Shown in pieces: positions 1-8,939 of a DNA stretch of 64,000 nt (positions within the stretch are counted from its first letter, which is position 1; every line of letters starts with the position of its first letter). Position numbers and translations under genes: made by a program. The notes beneath the pieces were generated by a model. That model was not told where the DNA came from and did no database searches. It saw only the letters and a program-made list of their open reading frames with translations. The DNA is taken from assembly GCF_000813825.1 (NCBI RefSeq), contig NZ_JWTA01000004.1, forward strand, positions 610,635 through 674,634, read 5' to 3'. Source of the stretch: Chryseobacterium taiwanense (GTDB lineage: Bacteria > Bacteroidota > Bacteroidia > Flavobacteriales > Weeksellaceae).

Positions 1-233
1 CGACCTTCGTCATTGGCAATTTTTGTTGTAATCCCGTGAATTCTTGCAGCGTTGAAGGGGATATCATACCCTTCAGGTTTTATAATATAATCCTGATTTT
101 CAATTAAAGTTCCATCATCATCATGCAACTGCCACGCAATCTGAACCATTCTTGGCCAGTTATCAGAGTCTGAAAGCGGAGCGTTGAAATTCTTTGGTAA
201 ACCTGTGGTTTCTGTGTCAAAAACTAAATACAT
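1..233 (-). CDS. 3'-5' exonuclease, DnaQ/DEDDh type (N-terminal part only)
   Basis: Only the first 77 codons lie in the window; the gene runs off the left edge. The reverse strand starts with ATG at 233 and reads MYLVFDTETTGLP, the ExoI motif of DEDDh exonucleases (FDxETTG, with metal-binding Asp and Glu at residues 6 and 8). It continues through a WPRMVQIAWQ segment and ends near RIHGIT, which is typical of the DnaQ/DNA polymerase III epsilon superfamily. It probably trims or proofreads DNA 3' ends. Whether it is a true polymerase subunit or a stand-alone exonuclease cannot be told from the fragment. It is divergent from the peptidase gene downstream. Confidence 0.85.
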   Translation of the reverse strand, partial: MYLVFDTETTGLPKNFNAPLSDSDNWPRMVQIAWQLHDDDGTLIENQDYIIKPEGYDIPFNAARIHGITTKIANDEG

Positions 234-472
234 CTAAATTTTTCAGCTTTTAATTAAAAGAGAATGTAAAGTTACTTTAATTTTACATTTAAAATTAACT
301 AAAAAAATCTTTTTACAATTTACAGATCACGATAATTATTTTCATTAACACAGCAATTTTACATAAAAATAAAAAGCCAAATAACGATTCATACATTCTA
401 TTGTAATTTTAGACCCTATTTTAAATATTTTATATAAATTTGTCAACTTAATATATTTTATTATTGACTGTT

Positions 473-2578
473 ATGAAGAAACATTTACTTTTAATTAGCA
501 CATTAGCTGTAGCTTTAGTTAGCGCACAGAATAATGATGCTTTGAAAAGAGAGTTTGAGAGACAAAACAAAGAGAACAATGTAAAATTCGACTCTTATGT
601 TGCGAAAGTGTATGGAACAAATTTAGATGCAGAAAAGCTAAAAGAAATAGAATCTCTAAGAGCTAATTTAGCTGGATTTAATTTTGGAGTTCCTTATTTT
701 TTACAAGCAGAAGATACAAGACAGTTGCAAAACTCAAATTCTGATCTGCTCAATACTTCAGGAAATATTACTGGTTTGACAGGTGCTTTTAATGGAGAGA
801 ATATAAAGTATACTATTTTTGATGGTGGAAATATTTATGATACTCATAATGCCTTTAATAATGCTACTGGAAGAATCACCAACAAAGAAGATGTTTTACA
901 AAGCTACTCTGATCATTCAACAGGTGTAGCAAGCTTTATCGGGGGAAGAGATGCCCCCTTAACTAGTAATGGTGTACCGGTTGGAAATGCTAAAGGTGTT
1001 GCTGTCAATTCTACAATGGATAGCTATATGTTTAGTACAACAACTTTACCTAATAACTCTTCAACAAGTACCGTTTTTCAAAAGATTCTTATAGCCCAGC
1101 CTAATGTATCTAACCATTCTTACGGGGTTAACTCGGGATGGACAGAAGCTTATAACTCTACCGGATATGCTTCTTTTACATATAATGGTTTTAAAGCTTC
1201 AAACGGTACATTCTATGATTACCAAGGAACTTACAACACTAATGACAAAATGTATGATGAAATTGTCTATAACAATCCCTCTTATATTATTGTAAAATCC
1301 GCTGGAAATTATTTTAATATGGGACCAACCGGAACTGGATCAAGTGCTCCAAAATATTACAACTCTGGAAGTGGAGCTGTTGCATTCAGCTCAACAGATA
1401 CTATACCTCCCAATAATTGTTCTTTAGGGTATGATTGTATTGGAACTGGATCTCTTGCAAAAAACATAATTGTAGTAGGGGCAACAGACATTATCACTAC
1501 AAATAATTATCGTTATAATACCGCAAGTGATGTTATTCACTCTAGCTATAGTAGTGCCGGTCCAAGAGATGACGGAGGAATTAAGCCGGATATATCAACC
1601 GTTGGAACAAATGTTTTTTATGCAGCCACCGTTAATACTTCAAACGCTTCAACTTGGGCACAAGGAAGTGGAACTTCTTTCTCTGCGCCTATCGTAACAG
1701 GTATTATCGGGCTTTGGACTCAAATTAATAAGCAATTATTCAGCAATTCATTACTAAGTGCTACGTCAGCAAAAGTCCTTACTATTCACTCTGCATCAGA
1801 AGCAGGAAATATTGGTCCAGATCCTCAATTCGGATGGGGTTTTATCAATGCTAAGAAAGGAGCTGAGTTATTAGTTGGAAAATCTAACAATACAGTTATT
1901 TTTAATAATGAAACTTTAACAAGTGGGGTCACAAACTCTAAAACAGTTAAAGCTTCAGGCTCAGAACCTTTAAAAGTAACAATTAGCTGGTTAGACCCTA
2001 AATACACACCCAATTACCAACTTGTATCTGATGTTTATAATAATAGAACATCTAAATTAATCAATGATATTGATTTAAGAATAATTGATACTACGAATAA
2101 TACTATTTACTATCCTTGGAAGTTAAACGCAGATAGCCCAATGACTCCTGCCACGAAAGCTGACAATACAGTTGATAACGTTGAACAAGTTGTAATTGAT
2201 GCTCCTGTAGCTGGAAGAGCTTATAGAATTGAAATTACGAATAAAGGAACATTAGTAAATGACGCAGGAACTGCAGCCCCTCAAAACTATTCAATCATTG
2301 TAACTGGATACAACGAAGTATTAGGTACTAAAGAAGCAACCAACTCTGTTAGCGGAATTATTGTTGCTCCAACACTTACTAAAGATGTTGTAAATGTAAT
2401 GAAAGCACCTAGAAAATCTACTTACACAGTATATGATTTATCTGGTAAAAAATTACAAAATGGTGTAATTAACAATGATCAGGAAACCATTAACTTATCG
2501 GCTTATACGAATGGAGTTTACATCATTGAAGTAAAAACTGATAAAGATGTAATTTCTAAAAAAGTTATCAAAGAATAA
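473..2578 (+). CDS. Secreted subtilisin-like serine peptidase (S8) with type IX secretion sorting domain
   Basis: 701 residues from the ATG at 473; a TTG nine bases upstream would add three residues but spoils the signal peptide MKKHLLLISTLAVALVSAQ. The S8 triad is visible: Asp117 in IFDGGN, His148 in SDHSTGVAS, and Ser402 in GTSFSAP; the oxyanion Asn279 is in SAGN. The last ~75 residues form a Por-type tail with VYDLSGKKLQNG and NGVYIIEV, the signal used for type IX secretion in Bacteroidota. The mature enzyme is therefore expected outside the cell or anchored to its surface, degrading proteins for nutrition. The gene is monocistronic, with a strong terminator right after it. The substrate is unknown. 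Confidence 0.93.
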   Translation: MKKHLLLISTLAVALVSAQNNDALKREFERQNKENNVKFDSYVAKVYGTNLDAEKLKEIESLRANLAGFNFGVPYFLQAEDTRQLQNSNSDLLNTSGNITGLTGAFNGENIKYTIFDGGNIYDTHNAFNNATGRITNKEDVLQSYSDHSTGVASFIGGRDAPLTSNGVPVGNAKGVAVNSTMDSYMFSTTTLPNNSSTSTVFQKILIAQPNVSNHSYGVNSGWTEAYNSTGYASFTYNGFKASNGTFYDYQGTYNTNDKMYDEIVYNNPSYIIVKSAGNYFNMGPTGTGSSAPKYYNSGSGAVAFSSTDTIPPNNCSLGYDCIGTGSLAKNIIVVGATDIITTNNYRYNTASDVIHSSYSSAGPRDDGGIKPDISTVGTNVFYAATVNTSNASTWAQGSGTSFSAPIVTGIIGLWTQINKQLFSNSLLSATSAKVLTIHSASEAGNIGPDPQFGWGFINAKKGAELLVGKSNNTVIFNNETLTSGVTNSKTVKASGSEPLKVTISWLDPKYTPNYQLVSDVYNNRTSKLINDIDLRIIDTTNNTIYYPWKLNADSPMTPATKADNTVDNVEQVVIDAPVAGRAYRIEITNKGTLVNDAGTAAPQNYSIIVTGYNEVLGTKEATNSVSGIIVAPTLTKDVVNVMKAPRKSTYTVYDLSGKKLQNGVINNDQETINLSAYTNGVYIIEVKTDKDVISKKVIKE

Positions 2579-2601
2579 TAAAGAAAAACATAGCATTTAA
2601 C

Positions 2602-2637
2602 ACAAAATACTAACACTTGTTAGTATTTTGTTTTTTT
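2602..2637 (+). terminator. Rho-independent terminator of the S8 peptidase gene
   Basis: A 14-bp perfect stem (2602-2615 with 2618-2631) is followed by a T run to 2637. Its 3' arm also supplies the TTG of the next gene's candidate promoter, so the two signals share bases. Confidence 0.85.
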
Positions 2638-2648
2638 ATGTATATTTG
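2618..2648 (+). promoter_or_regulatory. Bacteroidota-type promoter of the E1 gene
   Basis: TTG at 2618-2620, 20 nt, then TATATTTG at 2641-2648 matches the Bacteroidota -33/-7 consensus (TTG, TAnnTTTG). The start codon follows six bases later, so the mRNA would have almost no leader. Confidence 0.65.
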
Positions 2649-2654
2649 CTTCCT

Positions 2655-4727
2655 ATGGAAAATACACTTCACGGAAAAGTTTCTCAGGATATTCTGTTAA
2701 AAGCATACAACCATATGATGCTTGCTAAAGCAATGGCAGACATTTATGAAGAAAACAGAAATATTTGCAAATACGTTCATAGTACTTCAAGAGGTCACGA
2801 AGCCATTCAATTGGCAACAGCATATCAGTTAAAAAAAGAAGACTGGGTTTCTCCTTATTATAGAGACGAAAGTATCCTTTTAGGGATTGGTTTTGAACCT
2901 TATCAATTGATGTTACAATTATTGGCAAAAGCTGACGATCCTTTTTCCGGAGGAAGATCTTATTACTCTCACCCTTCAAGCAGAGATGAAAACAAACCCA
3001 AAATCATTCACCAAAGTTCAGCAACAGGAATGCAGACGATTCCGACTGCAGGTGTTGCTCAAGGGATAAAATATATTCAGGATTTTAATTTACAGCAATT
3101 TGAAAACAATCCGGTTGTTGTCTGCAGTCTTGGAGACAATTCCGTAACGGAAGGAGAAGTGAGTGAAGCGCTTCAGTTTGCCGCTTTACATCAACTTCCT
3201 ATTATTTTCTTGGTTCAGGATAATGAATGGGGAATTTCCGTAACAAAAGAAGAAGCCAGAACTTGTGATGCTTACGATTTTGTAGCTGGATTTACAGGAT
3301 TGAGCAGAATGAGAGTAGACGGAACTGATTTCGTTGAAAGCTTCGAAGCGATGAAAAAAGCTGTTGACTTTGTAAGAACTGAAAGAAAACCTTTAGTTGT
3401 TTGTGCAAAAACAGTTTTAATTGGTCACCATACTTCAGGAGTTAGAAGAGAATTCTATAGAGACGAAGAAGATTTAACCAAACACAGAGCAAAAGATCCA
3501 GGAGAAATTCTTAGAAACCAATTACTTGAATCTGGTGTTGATGAAGAATTATTAAAACAAATTACGAAAAAAGCTCGTCTTGAAGCTGAAGAAGCCTTCG
3601 AAAGAGCTAAAAATGCTGAAGATCCGAAACCAGAAACCGTAATGCAACACGTTTTTGCTCCAACTCCTATTACGGAGGAAGTCGGAACTCGTGAACCTAC
3701 AGGCGGAGAGAAAATTGTAATGGTGGATGCTGCTATTCACGCTATCCAAGAATTAATGTGGAAACATCCGGAAGCCCTTCTTTACGGACAGGATGTTGGT
3801 GAAAGAATTGGTGGAGTTTTCCGTGAAACAGTTACTTTAGGTAAAAAGTTCGGAAGCAAGAGAGTATTCAATACAGCGATTCAGGAAGCGTATATTATAG
3901 GTTCCACAACAGGTATGAGCGCAGTTGGTTTAAAACCGATCGTTGAAGTACAGTTTGCAGACTATATCTATCCGGGAATCAACCAGTTGATTACTGAAAT
4001 TTCAAAATCAAGTTATTTAAGTCAGGGTAAATTCCCTGTAAGCAATATCATCCGTGTTCCGATTGGAGCATACGGAGGTGGTGGTCCTTACCACAGTGGA
4101 AGCGTTGAAAGTATTTTAGCGAATATTAAAGGAATTAAAATCGCTTATCCAAGTAACGCTGCGGACTTTAAAGGTTTATTAAAAGCGGCTTATTACGATC
4201 CAAATCCTGTAGTTATGTTAGAGCACAAAGGGTTGTACTGGAGCAAAGTTCCGGGAACTGAAGATGCAAAAACAATCGAACCTGCGGAAGATTATATCCT
4301 ACCTTTCGGAAAAGGAAAAGTAATCATTGAAGCTGATAAAGAAGAAACTGAAAAAGGAAGAACTTTATTGGTAGTGACGTATGGTATGGGAGTGTATTGG
4401 GCTAAAGAAGCTGTGAAAAACTTCAATGGAAGAGTTGAAGTAATTGATCTAAGAACTCTAATTCCTCTTGATGAAGAATTGGTATTCGAAAGAGTAAAAG
4501 CTCATGGAAGATGTATCGTTTTAACAGAAGAACAACTTACCAATTCATTTGCAGAAGCTTTTGCCCACAGAATTTCTAAGAATTGCTTTAAATATCTTGA
4601 TGCTCCGGTTGAAACAATGGGATCACTAGATACTCCGGCTGTTCCGATCAACTTAATACTGGAAAAAGAAATGCTTCCAAACGCTGAAAAACTTTCCGCA
4701 AAAATAGAAGAAATGCTGAAGTATTAA
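2655..4727 (+). CDS. 2-oxoacid (branched-chain) dehydrogenase E1, alpha and beta fused
   Basis: 690 residues from ATG 2655; a TTG at 2628 lies inside the preceding terminator and is rejected. The N-terminal half is the thiamine-diphosphate alpha subunit, with TSRGHEA early and the GDNSVTEGE...NEWGIS metal/ThDP motif. From about residue 360 the transketolase-like beta subunit follows (YGQDVGERIGGVF, QEAYIIGSTTGMS, FADYIYPGINQ, GAYGGGGPYHSGS). It decarboxylates 2-oxoacids, probably from Val/Leu/Ile (or 2-oxobutyrate from Met), and passes the acyl group to lipoyl E2. Other bacteria usually encode alpha and beta as separate genes. E2 and E3 are not in the window. A pyruvate-specific role cannot be excluded. 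Confidence 0.92.
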   Translation: MENTLHGKVSQDILLKAYNHMMLAKAMADIYEENRNICKYVHSTSRGHEAIQLATAYQLKKEDWVSPYYRDESILLGIGFEPYQLMLQLLAKADDPFSGGRSYYSHPSSRDENKPKIIHQSSATGMQTIPTAGVAQGIKYIQDFNLQQFENNPVVVCSLGDNSVTEGEVSEALQFAALHQLPIIFLVQDNEWGISVTKEEARTCDAYDFVAGFTGLSRMRVDGTDFVESFEAMKKAVDFVRTERKPLVVCAKTVLIGHHTSGVRREFYRDEEDLTKHRAKDPGEILRNQLLESGVDEELLKQITKKARLEAEEAFERAKNAEDPKPETVMQHVFAPTPITEEVGTREPTGGEKIVMVDAAIHAIQELMWKHPEALLYGQDVGERIGGVFRETVTLGKKFGSKRVFNTAIQEAYIIGSTTGMSAVGLKPIVEVQFADYIYPGINQLITEISKSSYLSQGKFPVSNIIRVPIGAYGGGGPYHSGSVESILANIKGIKIAYPSNAADFKGLLKAAYYDPNPVVMLEHKGLYWSKVPGTEDAKTIEPAEDYILPFGKGKVIIEADKEETEKGRTLLVVTYGMGVYWAKEAVKNFNGRVEVIDLRTLIPLDEELVFERVKAHGRCIVLTEEQLTNSFAEAFAHRISKNCFKYLDAPVETMGSLDTPAVPINLILEKEMLPNAEKLSAKIEEMLKY

Positions 4728-4747
4728 TTCTGGTAAAAATAAATAAG

Positions 4748-4775
4748 ACCTCTAAAATATTTTAGAGGTTTTTTT
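4748..4775 (+). terminator. Rho-independent terminator after the E1 gene
   Basis: Palindrome ACCTCTAAAAT/ATTTTAGAGGT (4748-4769) followed by seven Ts. A long in-frame GTG start for the next gene would fall inside it and is therefore rejected. Confidence 0.85.
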
Positions 4776-4824
4776 GTGCAATTTTTTTATTACTTTTAAT
4801 AAAGTATTAAAACGCAAAGCACCA

Positions 4825-5856
4825 ATGATCACCACAAAATACATTAATTACAAACAAATTCTCAATGTATCCGGAACTCATCTTATCTGGATTTCAATTT
4901 GGTGTACTTTAATCACCGTTTTATTTCACTTTTTTCGTTGGGAATGGATGATCATTCCTTGGGTTCCGGTTGCCCTCATTGGTACCGCAGAAGCTTTTTT
5001 AGTGGGTTTTAAAAATAATCAGGCTTATGACAGACTTTGGGAAGCCCGAAAAATTTGGGGCGGAATTGTAAACTCCAGCCGTTCCTTTGCTTCTATGGTA
5101 TATGCTTTTAATACAGACAATGAAGAAGTTGGACTTTTTGATTTAGAAGACCGAAGAAAAAAAATTGTACATCGCCACATTGCGTGGTTATATGCATTTC
5201 GAGATCAGCTTTTAGTTCCGACTGAATGGGAACACATCAAAGCAGAAGAAGAGCACTCTTCACATATTAATCATAGACGTAACAGATTAATTAAAGCAGG
5301 GTTTCCAGATTATGGAAGAACCCCTATTTTTCTTAACAAATACCTTTCTGAAGAAGAGGCAGAACTTCAATCTCATTATAAAAACTTCGCAACATTTTTA
5401 GTCTCTCAACAGGCAAAAGATGTCAATGATCTAAAAAATATCAAAGCGATTTCTGAATTCAATCAGACACAGTTGCAAAATTGTCTCAATGAATTCTACA
5501 ACTTCCAGGGACAAGCAGAAAGGATTAAAAAATTCCCTTCCCCAAGACAGTTTGCAAGTACAGCATTTATTTTCAATGTACTTTTTATTATGTTGCTTCC
5601 ATTAGGTTTAGTCAACGAATTTGCTAAACTCGGAACTTGGGGAGTATGGTACAGCATTCCGTTTTGTATAATCATCGGATGGATTTATATTATTATGGAA
5701 TTAGTAGGTGACTACTCCGAAAATCCGTTTGCCGGATTAATGTTTGATGTTCCTATGCTCTCAATCTGCAGAACCATTGAAATTGATTTATTACAAATGA
5801 CCGGAGAAACTGAACTCCCTGATCCTATTAATTCTAAAAATGGAGTCTTGGTGTAA
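4825..5856 (+). CDS. Bestrophin-family (UPF0187) membrane protein, likely anion channel
   Basis: 343 residues from ATG 4825. Membrane segments lie near residues 20-40 and 45-65 and in the region after residue 230 (FIFNVLFIMLLPLGLV, IPFCIIIGWIYIIMELVG). Family hallmarks are FLVGFKNNQAYDRLWEARKIWG in the first half and the end motif GDYSENPFAG...PMLSICRTIEID. Prokaryotic bestrophins form pentameric ion channels in the inner membrane; the ion cannot be read from the sequence. The gene lies alone between the E1 terminator and the convergent Lrp regulator. Confidence 0.9.
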   Translation: MITTKYINYKQILNVSGTHLIWISIWCTLITVLFHFFRWEWMIIPWVPVALIGTAEAFLVGFKNNQAYDRLWEARKIWGGIVNSSRSFASMVYAFNTDNEEVGLFDLEDRRKKIVHRHIAWLYAFRDQLLVPTEWEHIKAEEEHSSHINHRRNRLIKAGFPDYGRTPIFLNKYLSEEEAELQSHYKNFATFLVSQQAKDVNDLKNIKAISEFNQTQLQNCLNEFYNFQGQAERIKKFPSPRQFASTAFIFNVLFIMLLPLGLVNEFAKLGTWGVWYSIPFCIIIGWIYIIMELVGDYSENPFAGLMFDVPMLSICRTIEIDLLQMTGETELPDPINSKNGVLV

Positions 5857-5890
5857 AGGAGATATTTAAAACTATATTTATTCAAAATTT

Positions 5891-6349
5891 TCACACAACA
5901 ATTGCAGTCGTATTTTTCACTTCAGAGATCATAAACGAGCTGTGTGTACTTGCAATATGTTTAATCGTAGTTAATTTGGAAAGCATGAAATTTCTGTAAT
6001 CCTGCATATCTTTCACATTAATCTTCAATATATAATCATAATCACCACTCACATGAAAACATTCTGTTATTTCAGGTAAATTCACCACTTCTTTTTCAAA
6101 TTCAATGACGTATTCTTTTTTATGCTGAACCAACTTCACATGACATAGTACCGTAAAGTTTTTATTGATCTTATCTTTGTTCAGGATCGCAACATATTTT
6201 GAAATTACTCCTAGTTTTTCTAATTTTTTAATACGTTCATAAACAGCCGTTACAGAAAGACCTAGTTTGTAAGACAGTTCTTTGGTAGTTTGTTTAGCAT
6301 CTTCCTGCAAATAAATCAACAGTTTTTTGTCAAAATCATCAAAATCCAT
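5891..6349 (-). CDS. Lrp/AsnC-family transcriptional regulator
   Basis: 152 residues, the normal length. An N-terminal winged helix-turn-helix (FDDFDKKLLIYLQEDAKQTTKELSYKLGLS...VYERIKKLEKLGVI) is followed by the RAM/AsnC effector domain with HVSGDYDYILKI and the closing TSFM-like SSFMISEVKNT. Such proteins sense amino acids and bind DNA as dimers or octamers. It is divergent from the Cys/Met PLP enzyme gene across a 157-bp AT-rich region, which suggests it controls that gene, as Lrp-type MdeR controls methionine gamma-lyase in Pseudomonas. That regulatory link is inference. Confidence 0.93.
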   Translation of the reverse strand: MDFDDFDKKLLIYLQEDAKQTTKELSYKLGLSVTAVYERIKKLEKLGVISKYVAILNKDKINKNFTVLCHVKLVQHKKEYVIEFEKEVVNLPEITECFHVSGDYDYILKINVKDMQDYRNFMLSKLTTIKHIASTHSSFMISEVKNTTAIVV

Positions 6350-6506
6350 AGTTATATTTTTGGTTTAACTTTATATTCGATACATAATTTAAACAATATT
6401 ACTACATTTTTTCAATTCTATAGATTTATATTCTAAAAAATTAAAATACCATTGTAAAAAACATCAGTTATTTACATTTTTATCCGTATTAAAAATCATC
6501 AAAACT

Positions 6507-7733
6507 ATGGACCACTTTAATGCGGCTAACGAAATTCAGGATTTACAATATTTCGGAGAATTCGGAGGAGTAAATCCTTCTATTTCAGATAGCTCAACCT
6601 ATACTTTCCTTTCAGCAAAAACAATGTTTGATACTTTCGAAGGAAATGCAGACGGATGCTACCTGTATTCAAGACATTCTTCACCTATGAATCTGTATCT
6701 TTCACAAGCTTTGGCTAAAATGGAAAATACAGAAACGGCTAATGTAACAGCATCCGGAATGGGAGCAATTACTTCTGTTCTAATGCAGATCTGCAAAAGT
6801 GGAGACCATATTATTTCAAGCAGAACCATCTACGGAGGAACATATGCCTTTTTAAAGAACTTTCTTCCCCCTTATAACATCAATACAACTTTCGTTGACA
6901 TCAACAACTTTGAATCGATAGAAAACGCTATTACACCCAATACAAAAGTTATTTACTGCGAAAGTGTAAGCAACCCGCTTTTGGAAGTTGCCGATCTTAG
7001 AAGACTTTCTGAAATCTGTAAAAAGCACAATCTAAAACTGATTGTTGACAATACTTTTTCACCTTTATCAATCTCCCCTACTTCATTGGGAGCAGATATT
7101 GTGATCCATTCTTTAACGAAATTCATCAATGGAAGCAGCGATACTGTTGGTGGTGTTTACTGTGGAAGTCAGGAATTTATTAATGATACTAAAAACGTAA
7201 ATACTGGAGCTTGTATGTTGTTGGGACCCACTATGGACAGCTTCCGTTCGGCAAGTATCTTAAAAAACCTGAGAACTCTTCATATCAGAATGAAGCAACA
7301 CAGCCACAATGCGATGTATCTTGCTGAAAAATTCGAAAACGACGGATTAAGAGTAGTATATCCTGGTTTGAAATCCCACAAAAACCACGAGCTTATGAAA
7401 AGTATGATGCATGAGGAATACGGATTCGGTGGTTTATTGACATTAGACGCAGGAACAACTGAAAAAGCGAACGAACTGATGGAAATGATGCAACAGGAAA
7501 ACTTAGGTTATTTAGCCGTAAGTTTAGGGTTCTACAAAACATTATTCTCATGCTCCGGGAGCTCTACTTCTTCTGAGATTCCAGAAGAAGAACGTACCGA
7601 AATGGGAATTTCAGACGGCTTAATAAGATTCTCAATCGGGTTAGATCACGATATTGAAAGAACATATACGAAAATGAGAGAATGCATGCTAAAAACAGGC
7701 GTTCTCAACCATGAAACCATTTCCATATTCTAA
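6507..7733 (+). CDS. Cys/Met-metabolism PLP-dependent enzyme (methionine gamma-lyase/cystathionine lyase-like)
   Basis: 408 residues, the normal family length. The PLP lysine is Lys205 in HSLTKFINGSSD, the ring-contacting Asp is Asp181 in VDNTFSP, the phosphate-binding YSR is near residue 54-56, and Tyr109 lies in TIYGGTY. The fold-type I enzyme breaks or makes C-S bonds in methionine, cystathionine or homocysteine. The Cys that follows Tyr by two positions in classical methionine gamma-lyases is Gly111 here, as in cystathionine enzymes, so exact activity is open. The divergent Lrp regulator and nearby 2-oxoacid dehydrogenase favour catabolism of Met to 2-oxobutyrate. Translation ends just before a strong terminator. 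Confidence 0.85.
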   Translation: MDHFNAANEIQDLQYFGEFGGVNPSISDSSTYTFLSAKTMFDTFEGNADGCYLYSRHSSPMNLYLSQALAKMENTETANVTASGMGAITSVLMQICKSGDHIISSRTIYGGTYAFLKNFLPPYNINTTFVDINNFESIENAITPNTKVIYCESVSNPLLEVADLRRLSEICKKHNLKLIVDNTFSPLSISPTSLGADIVIHSLTKFINGSSDTVGGVYCGSQEFINDTKNVNTGACMLLGPTMDSFRSASILKNLRTLHIRMKQHSHNAMYLAEKFENDGLRVVYPGLKSHKNHELMKSMMHEEYGFGGLLTLDAGTTEKANELMEMMQQENLGYLAVSLGFYKTLFSCSGSSTSSEIPEEERTEMGISDGLIRFSIGLDHDIERTYTKMRECMLKTGVLNHETISIF

Positions 7734-7743
7734 TTTATTGTAT

Positions 7744-7780
7744 AAAAGCTGTTGAAATTCAACAGCTTTTATTTTTTTTA
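7744..7780 (+). terminator. Rho-independent terminator of the PLP enzyme gene
   Basis: 13-bp arms AAAAGCTGTTGAA / TTCAACAGCTTTT (7744-7770), then a T-rich tract to about 7778. Confidence 0.85.
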
Positions 7781-7795
7781 AATGTAGTATTACAC

Positions 7796-7867
7796 TGTCA
7801 TTCTGAATGGAACGAAGTGAAATGAAGAATCTTTTTATAATGAGATTCTTCCTTCGTCAGAATGACA
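7796..7867. repeat. Palindromic dispersed repeat, copy A (72 bp)
   Basis: Terminal inverted repeats TGTCATTCTGA / TCAGAATGACA with inner complementary AAGAATCT / AGATTCTT. It shares ends and interior with 26176-26275 and 47639-47723. It lies between convergent genes. Confidence 0.85.
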
Positions 7868-7885
7868 AATGATAACTTATTTTTT

Positions 7886-8890
7886 TCAATTTTTATGAAA
7901 ATGTTTTGGGAATGCCTCTTCCGGTTTCATTTTTAATACATTCAGTAAAATCCACGATTTTAAAAATCCATAACCGTAAGAAAACATTTGGATATAAGTA
8001 GAAACTACAGCCATTGCAGCAATCGCAACATTTTTAGTAACAATAAGCGCATGAAGCAATACCATAAAAGTATACAATCCAAATAAGGCAAGGATAAAAC
8101 CTCTTCCCAACACGAAATACTCCACAAATCCTAAAACATATCCTAACAGGAATAAAGAAGGAAATGCAAATGAAATCTTTACATAATTAGGATGTCTCTG
8201 ATTCAAAATTGGTCGTGCACAGCCAAACTGATAGACTTGTTTCGAAAATTTACCAAAATCTACACGTCTTTTATGATACACCGCAATATCATCGAAAAAA
8301 GCCGTTGTAAAGCCATTTTCCCAAAGCGTCATAGAAAGATCCGGATCTTCACCGATTCTCATTTCTGAAAACCCTCCTACTTTTTCAAAGACTTCTTTTT
8401 TCACTCCCATATTAAAACTTCTGGGCTGAAACTTGGAAACCGCTTTTTTATTTCCTCTGATCCCTCCTGTCGTAAAAACCGAGGTCATAGAGTAAGAGAT
8501 TGCTTTCTGCATCAGATTAAAGCCTTTATGTGCCTTATCTGCTCCACCAAAAGCATCGCAAGGAATTTCAAGAATATCTTTTTTAATATTTTCGATATAA
8601 TCTTTTTCTACAATTACATCACTGTCCACAAAAACCAGCCAATCATTGGCCGCTCTTTTAGCACCATAATTTCTACTCAAACCCGGTCCTGAATTATCTT
8701 TTCTGAAATATTTAATATCTAAAATCCCATTAAAATTCTCAATTGTAGGTTTCAGATCTATGAGCGAACCATCATCTACAATAATGATTTCAAAAACTTT
8801 ATCAGTTTGAAAAGTCAGTGAATTGAGAAGCTCGAAAAGTTCATCTTTTCGGTTAAATATGGCAACAACAATGGAAATCGTAGGATTCAA
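7886..8890 (-). CDS. Glycosyltransferase family 2 with C-terminal membrane segments
   Basis: 334 residues. The GT-A fold shows IVVAIFNRKDEL, IIIVDDGS, GLSRNYGAKRA, the DxD-type metal site FVDSDV near residue 92, and the acceptor region RIGEDPDLSMTLWENG. Two to three hydrophobic segments after residue 240 anchor it in the inner membrane. It transfers a sugar from an activated donor to a glycan or lipid acceptor, which cannot be specified. No ATG is available: an in-frame stop lies at 8927-8929 and the first usable codon ahead of the conserved TISIVV strand is TTG at 8890, so this is a non-ATG start. It is followed by a convergent repeat element. Confidence 0.88.
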   Translation of the reverse strand: MNPTISIVVAIFNRKDELFELLNSLTFQTDKVFEIIIVDDGSLIDLKPTIENFNGILDIKYFRKDNSGPGLSRNYGAKRAANDWLVFVDSDVIVEKDYIENIKKDILEIPCDAFGGADKAHKGFNLMQKAISYSMTSVFTTGGIRGNKKAVSKFQPRSFNMGVKKEVFEKVGGFSEMRIGEDPDLSMTLWENGFTTAFFDDIAVYHKRRVDFGKFSKQVYQFGCARPILNQRHPNYVKISFAFPSLFLLGYVLGFVEYFVLGRGFILALFGLYTFMVLLHALIVTKNVAIAAMAVVSTYIQMFSYGYGFLKSWILLNVLKMKPEEAFPKHFHKN

Positions 8891-8939
8891 ATCTGGAAAT
8901 TTTATTATTAAATGAAAAGTGATGTATTAAAGTAATATT

